This document shows, piece after piece, positions 10,955 through 15,303 of a stretch of 15,303 nt of DNA. Position numbers and translations under genes: made by a program. The stretch covers positions 1 through 15,303 of the forward strand of contig JAKEHF010000060.1 of NCBI GenBank assembly GCA_022615295.1. The letters run 5' to 3'. How positions within the stretch are numbered: position 1 is the stretch's first letter; each line of letters opens with the position of its first letter. The DNA comes from Actinomycetota bacterium. GTDB lineage: Bacteria > Actinomycetota > Acidimicrobiia > Spongiisociales > ZC4RG35. Under the pieces are notes generated by a model. That model did no database searches, was not told the DNA's origin, and saw nothing but the letters and a program-made list of their open reading frames with translations.

Positions 10955-11967
10955 CTTCGGTCGAGGATCGCCTGGTAGCCAGGATCGCCGGGAGCTACCC
11001 CCTGGCCGACACCTATCACATCGAGGCCCTGACCGCGGACATGGCGGGGATCACCGAACGTGTCGCCTCGATCGTCCCCGAGGCGATCGGTCTCGAGCTC
11101 GGTGGCCGGCCCGAGTCCGGGGTGGTGTCCCGCACCGAGTGGGTGAATCGGAACGTGGCGGTGTTCGGCCATCTCCTCGAGCCGGCGCGGAGACAGATGG
11201 AGGAGAGGGTTGGCCCTGGCTCAGCCGGCCGGCTTCGGCTCCTGATGCAGTCGGAGATGACGGTCGTCCTCGCCCTGCTCTCACGTCGCGTCCTCGGCCA
11301 GTACGAGCTGGTCCTCCCCGGTGGCGAACGAGGTGACATGGTTGCCTATGTGGGGGCGAACATCCTTCAGCTGGAACGACGTCATCAGTTCCGCCCCTCC
11401 GAGTTCCGCTTCTGGGTCGCACTACACGAGATGACCCATCGCGCCCAGTTCCAGGGTGTCGCCTGGCTTCGTGACTACTTCATGGGGCTGGTCGCCGAGC
11501 TGGTTGAGCAGTCCAAGCCGGAGCCGGGCCGGTTGAGCCGGGTGCTCGGCGAGATCTCCGAGCGGAGGTCGACGGGGCGTCCCCTCGTCGACGAGCGCGG
11601 GGTCTTCGGGCTCTTCGCCTCGCCAGAGCAGAACGCGGTCGTCGACAGGGTCCAGGCTCTGATGTCGCTTCTCGAGGGTCATGGCCACGTGGTGATGGAC
11701 CGGGTGGGGGCCCCTCATCTCATGAGCCAGGAGCGGATGAGTCGGATCCTCAAAGGCCGCAGGTTCGATCGACGCACCGCAGCCCTGCTCCGTGTCACCG
11801 GTCTCGAGATGAAGCTCAGCCAATACCGAAAGGGAGAGCGGTTCGTCCTCGAGGTCGAGCGGGCCGGGGGCTGGGACACCCTGAACCTGGCGTTCCGCGG
11901 TGCCGAGAGCCTTCCCAGCCTCGACGAGATCTCCGAACCCGACCGATGGCTGAAACGCGTCGCCTGA
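10951..11967 (+). CDS. Zinicin-like zinc metallopeptidase (DUF2342 family)
   Basis: The 338-residue protein carries HEMTH at 159-163, the HExxH zinc and catalytic motif, inside FWVALHEMTHRAQF. A second conserved block, LMSLLEGHGHVVMD (237-250), provides the likely third zinc ligand, E242. This pair of motifs and the order on the chromosome before tilS match the actinobacterial family that includes M. tuberculosis Rv3626c. Some members are described as coenzyme F420-associated, but the substrate is unknown. No signal peptide or membrane helix is visible, so it should be cytoplasmic. The GTG start overlaps the preceding stop, and the GAGGA just before it is too close for a standard ribosome site, so coupling is likely. 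Its 3' end overlaps tilS by 22 bases. Confidence 0.87.
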   Translation: MTSVEDRLVARIAGSYPLADTYHIEALTADMAGITERVASIVPEAIGLELGGRPESGVVSRTEWVNRNVAVFGHLLEPARRQMEERVGPGSAGRLRLLMQSEMTVVLALLSRRVLGQYELVLPGGERGDMVAYVGANILQLERRHQFRPSEFRFWVALHEMTHRAQFQGVAWLRDYFMGLVAELVEQSKPEPGRLSRVLGEISERRSTGRPLVDERGVFGLFASPEQNAVVDRVQALMSLLEGHGHVVMDRVGAPHLMSQERMSRILKGRRFDRRTAALLRVTGLEMKLSQYRKGERFVLEVERAGGWDTLNLAFRGAESLPSLDEISEPDRWLKRVA

Positions 11968-13166
11968 GCGAGCTGGTCGCCCAGACGACCACCCTTGCCC
12001 CGTTCCCCGACGGCAACCTCGTGGTGGCCCTCTCCGGGGGAGCGGACTCCGGATCCCTGGGTCTGCTTGCCCGGGGTCGGTCTGTCCGGGCAGTCCACGT
12101 CGACCATGGGTTGACCCACTCCCCGATGATGCGGGCCGCTGCAGCGGCCATAGCGGAGCGACTCGGAATGGACCTCACCGTGGTGGAGACCGTGGTTCCC
12201 GCCGGTGCCTCCCTCGAGGCCAAGGCCAGAGATGCCAGATATGCCGCCCTCGCCGAATCCACCACCGCCGAGGAGGCGGTTCTGACCGCGCACACGGCCG
12301 ACGACAACACCGAGACGGTCCTCATCAACCTGGTGCGCGGCAGCGGTGCGACCGGGCTGGCCGGGATCCCGCCCTTTAGACCGCCCAACATCCATCGCCC
12401 CCTCCTCTCGGTGCGCCGGTCGACGCTCAGGGAGATGGCGATGCTCGGTGGTCTCCCCTTCGCCGACGACCCGATGAATCTCGACCCGGCCTTGACCAGG
12501 AACCGGGTGCGGGTCTCGATAGTCCCCCTTCTCGCCGAGCTCAACCCCGAGATCGATCGGGCGGTTCTCAGGTCGAGTCGGGCGCTCCGCGCCGACAACG
12601 AACTCCTCGACGAGCTCGCCGACTCGCTCCACCCCGACCTTGGTCCCGGTCGGGCGACCATACCCGTCGGCGTCCTCGTCACTGCCCCCAGGGCCGTCGC
12701 CGACCGGGTGGTCATGGCCATGCTGGGTCATGTCCTCGGCAGGGGTGCGGTCACCGCACTCCGTGTCGAGGATGTCTGGGCGGTTGTCGAAGGGGTGGCC
12801 GAGCGACGTGAGCTCGGAGATGCGGCCGTCGTCTGGCGCACCGGAGCGGTGCTCTGTATCGGTGTAGGGGCCGGGGAGCGGCCCGGCGTCGTCGTCGATC
12901 TGACACCGGGCGTCCATCACGTGGGTGGTCTCGTCTTTGAGGTGACGCGTCACCACGAGATGTGCCGGGTGGCCCCCATCACCAACTGGCAGGCCATCTT
13001 CCCCTTGGACGCCCGTCTCACCTGGGATGGGTTGGTCCTCGCCGACGGGTTGGCCGCATGGAGCCCAGGGGTACGCCGTCACCCGGTGGCCTGGTACCAG
13101 CCCGGAGAGGTCGGCTACCTTTCCGTCCTCGCCACCGAGGAAGCCGGATGGAAATCAGACCACTGA
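11946..13166 (+). CDS. tilS: tRNA(Ile)-lysidine synthase
   Basis: TilS attaches lysine to C34 of the CAU-anticodon tRNA-Ile so that it reads AUA codons. The PP-loop ATP-binding motif SGGADS is at 30-35, followed by HVDHGL (51-56), an ARDARYAAL block, and TAHTADDNTETVLINLVRGSGATGL, all in the normal order; RPLL and DDPMNLDPALTRNRVR complete the N-terminal catalytic domain. The C-terminal half (about 200-406) is less conserved and could include substrate-binding parts. At 406 residues the size is normal. The gene overlaps the metallopeptidase by 22 bases and hpt by 19. No clear ribosome site precedes the ATG. Adjacency to hpt and ftsH is a conserved bacterial order and supports the call. Confidence 0.95.
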   Translation: MAETRRLSELVAQTTTLAPFPDGNLVVALSGGADSGSLGLLARGRSVRAVHVDHGLTHSPMMRAAAAAIAERLGMDLTVVETVVPAGASLEAKARDARYAALAESTTAEEAVLTAHTADDNTETVLINLVRGSGATGLAGIPPFRPPNIHRPLLSVRRSTLREMAMLGGLPFADDPMNLDPALTRNRVRVSIVPLLAELNPEIDRAVLRSSRALRADNELLDELADSLHPDLGPGRATIPVGVLVTAPRAVADRVVMAMLGHVLGRGAVTALRVEDVWAVVEGVAERRELGDAAVVWRTGAVLCIGVGAGERPGVVVDLTPGVHHVGGLVFEVTRHHEMCRVAPITNWQAIFPLDARLTWDGLVLADGLAAWSPGVRRHPVAWYQPGEVGYLSVLATEEAGWKSDH

Positions 13167-13672
13167 TCAGCCCCGAGGACATCGAGGCCAAGCTGGCCGA
13201 GATGGGCAGACAGATCACCGAGGACTATGCGGGCAAGGAGTTGCTCCTGGTCGGGGTCCTCCGCGGGGCGTTCATGGTGATGGCGGACCTGGCCCGTCAC
13301 ATCGACCTCCCCTGTGAGTTCGACTTCATGGCCATCTCCTCCTACGGGGCCTCCACCCAGACTTCGGGGGTGGTCCGCATCCTCAAGGACCTCGACGAGG
13401 AGATCGAGGGGCGTGACGTGCTGATCGTCGAGGACATCATCGACTCCGGGCTCACCCTGAACTATCTGATCAAGAGTCTCCGGGTGCGCAAGCCCGCTTC
13501 GTTGGAAATCGCCGCCCTCCTCCTCAAGGAGGGGATCCAGAGGGTGCCGATCGACGTCAGATACGTCGCCTTCCCCATCGGGCCGGAGTTCGTCGTCGGT
13601 TATGGCCTCGACTACGCCGGGAAGTATCGGAACCTCCCATACGTTGGCGTGATGGGTGGCGACGTCGGCTGA
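13148..13672 (+). CDS. hpt: Hypoxanthine phosphoribosyltransferase
   Basis: This purine salvage enzyme converts hypoxanthine or guanine plus PRPP to IMP or GMP. The 174-residue protein has the PRPP-binding loop VLIVEDIIDSGLTL (91-104), the family GVLRGAFM motif (36-43), the mobile SSYGAST loop (64-70), and the C-terminal EFVVGYGLDYAGKYRNLPYVGV stretch (147-168) that stacks on the purine ring. The ATG at 13148 has GAGGAAG a few bases upstream and overlaps the end of tilS by 19 bases. In several bacteria hpt, tilS and ftsH are co-transcribed, and Hpt and TilS act together as regulators of ftsH in Bacillus; whether that applies here is unknown. Confidence 0.95.
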   Translation: MEIRPLISPEDIEAKLAEMGRQITEDYAGKELLLVGVLRGAFMVMADLARHIDLPCEFDFMAISSYGASTQTSGVVRILKDLDEEIEGRDVLIVEDIIDSGLTLNYLIKSLRVRKPASLEIAALLLKEGIQRVPIDVRYVAFPIGPEFVVGYGLDYAGKYRNLPYVGVMGGDVG

Positions 13673-13677
13673 GGGGT

Positions 13678-13705
13678 TCGACTATTCGTCGACCCGACGT
13701 AGCAT
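13678..13705 (+). promoter_or_regulatory. Candidate ftsH promoter
   Basis: TCGACT (13678-13683, four of six matches to TTGACA) is followed by 16 bases and TAGCAT (13700-13705, TAnnnT). Transcription would start near 13712, leaving about 27 bases of leader that contain GAGGAG ahead of the TTG start. This lies in the 66-base gap between hpt and ftsH, the only real gap in the block. Confidence 0.35.
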
Positions 13706-13738
13706 GACCATCTCCAGCCGTCCGCAATCGAGGAGCAC

Positions 13739-13742
<4 letters not shown>
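13704..13742 (+). other. Possible 12-codon upstream ORF overlapping the ftsH start
   Basis: ATG at 13704 opens a 12-codon frame (MTISSRPQSRST) whose TGA (13740-13742) overlaps the TTG start of ftsH (13739-13741) as TTGA. Its ATG also overlaps the candidate -10 box, so it would be translated only from a longer transcript, for example read-through from hpt. The frame may be chance; no ribosome site is seen before it. Confidence 0.2.

Positions 13743-15303
<1,561 letters not shown>

Noticed and set aside
11715..13082. 455-codon open frame on the minus strand across tilS
   Set aside because: It is antisense to tilS and the metallopeptidase end, shows no recognisable motif, and has Gly/Arg/Pro/His-biased composition typical of shadow frames.

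Overview
This is a GC-rich, densely packed bacterial chromosome segment. It looks like an actinomycete-related (Actinomycetota) genome, possibly a lineage such as Acidimicrobiia outside the classical mycelial orders; that narrower placement is inference. The phylum assignment rests on a SigH/SigR-type sigma factor with its zinc anti-sigma factor, a zinicin-like (DUF2342) metallopeptidase beside tilS, the actinobacterial order of Tad pilus genes, likely leaderless transcripts, and a TopA whose C-terminus is built of repeats instead of zinc fingers. Several blocks recall Mycobacterium tuberculosis gene order from memory: Tad genes Rv3654c-Rv3659c, a delta-prime-like gene near topA (Rv3644c/Rv3646c), and Rv3626c-tilS-hpt next to each other.

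Layout. Positions 1-2143 are the distal part of a Tad/Flp pilus operon: the last codons of a probable TadA/CpaF ATPase gene, TadB-like and TadC-like membrane proteins, a small Flp pilin, and two TadE-like minor pilins. Start and stop codons overlap in most cases. Positions 2158-5282 hold a PolX-family DNA polymerase with a PHP nuclease domain and a PIN-PhoH ATPase. topA lies on the minus strand (5286-7838) and ends 3 bases from phoH. From a 33 to 81 bp divergent control region (depending on the tmk start), tmk and a delta-prime-like clamp-loader gene run rightward (7920-9523), followed by tRNA-Thr(CGU).

Positions 9639-9775 carry no gene but hold a large inverted repeat and a short palindrome. 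They precede a redox-stress sigma factor and its three-cysteine anti-sigma factor (9776-10590). The last block (10631-15303) is a tightly packed series: an unrecognised small membrane protein, a zinc metallopeptidase, tilS, hpt and the 5' part of ftsH, which runs off the window. The tilS-hpt-ftsH order is a widely conserved bacterial arrangement.

Most of the window is housekeeping DNA: replication, topology, nucleotide supply, tRNA modification and proteolysis. There is no mobile element, CRISPR array or defence island. The parts that standard annotation does not explain are the inverted repeat before the sigma factor, the face-to-face -35 motifs between topA and tmk, the recurring TAnnnT-N7-ATG leaderless-type starts, and the unknown membrane protein translationally coupled to the metallopeptidase. 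Large antisense reading frames across the window are attributed to high GC content and are not reported. No gene-free stretch exceeds 300 bases.
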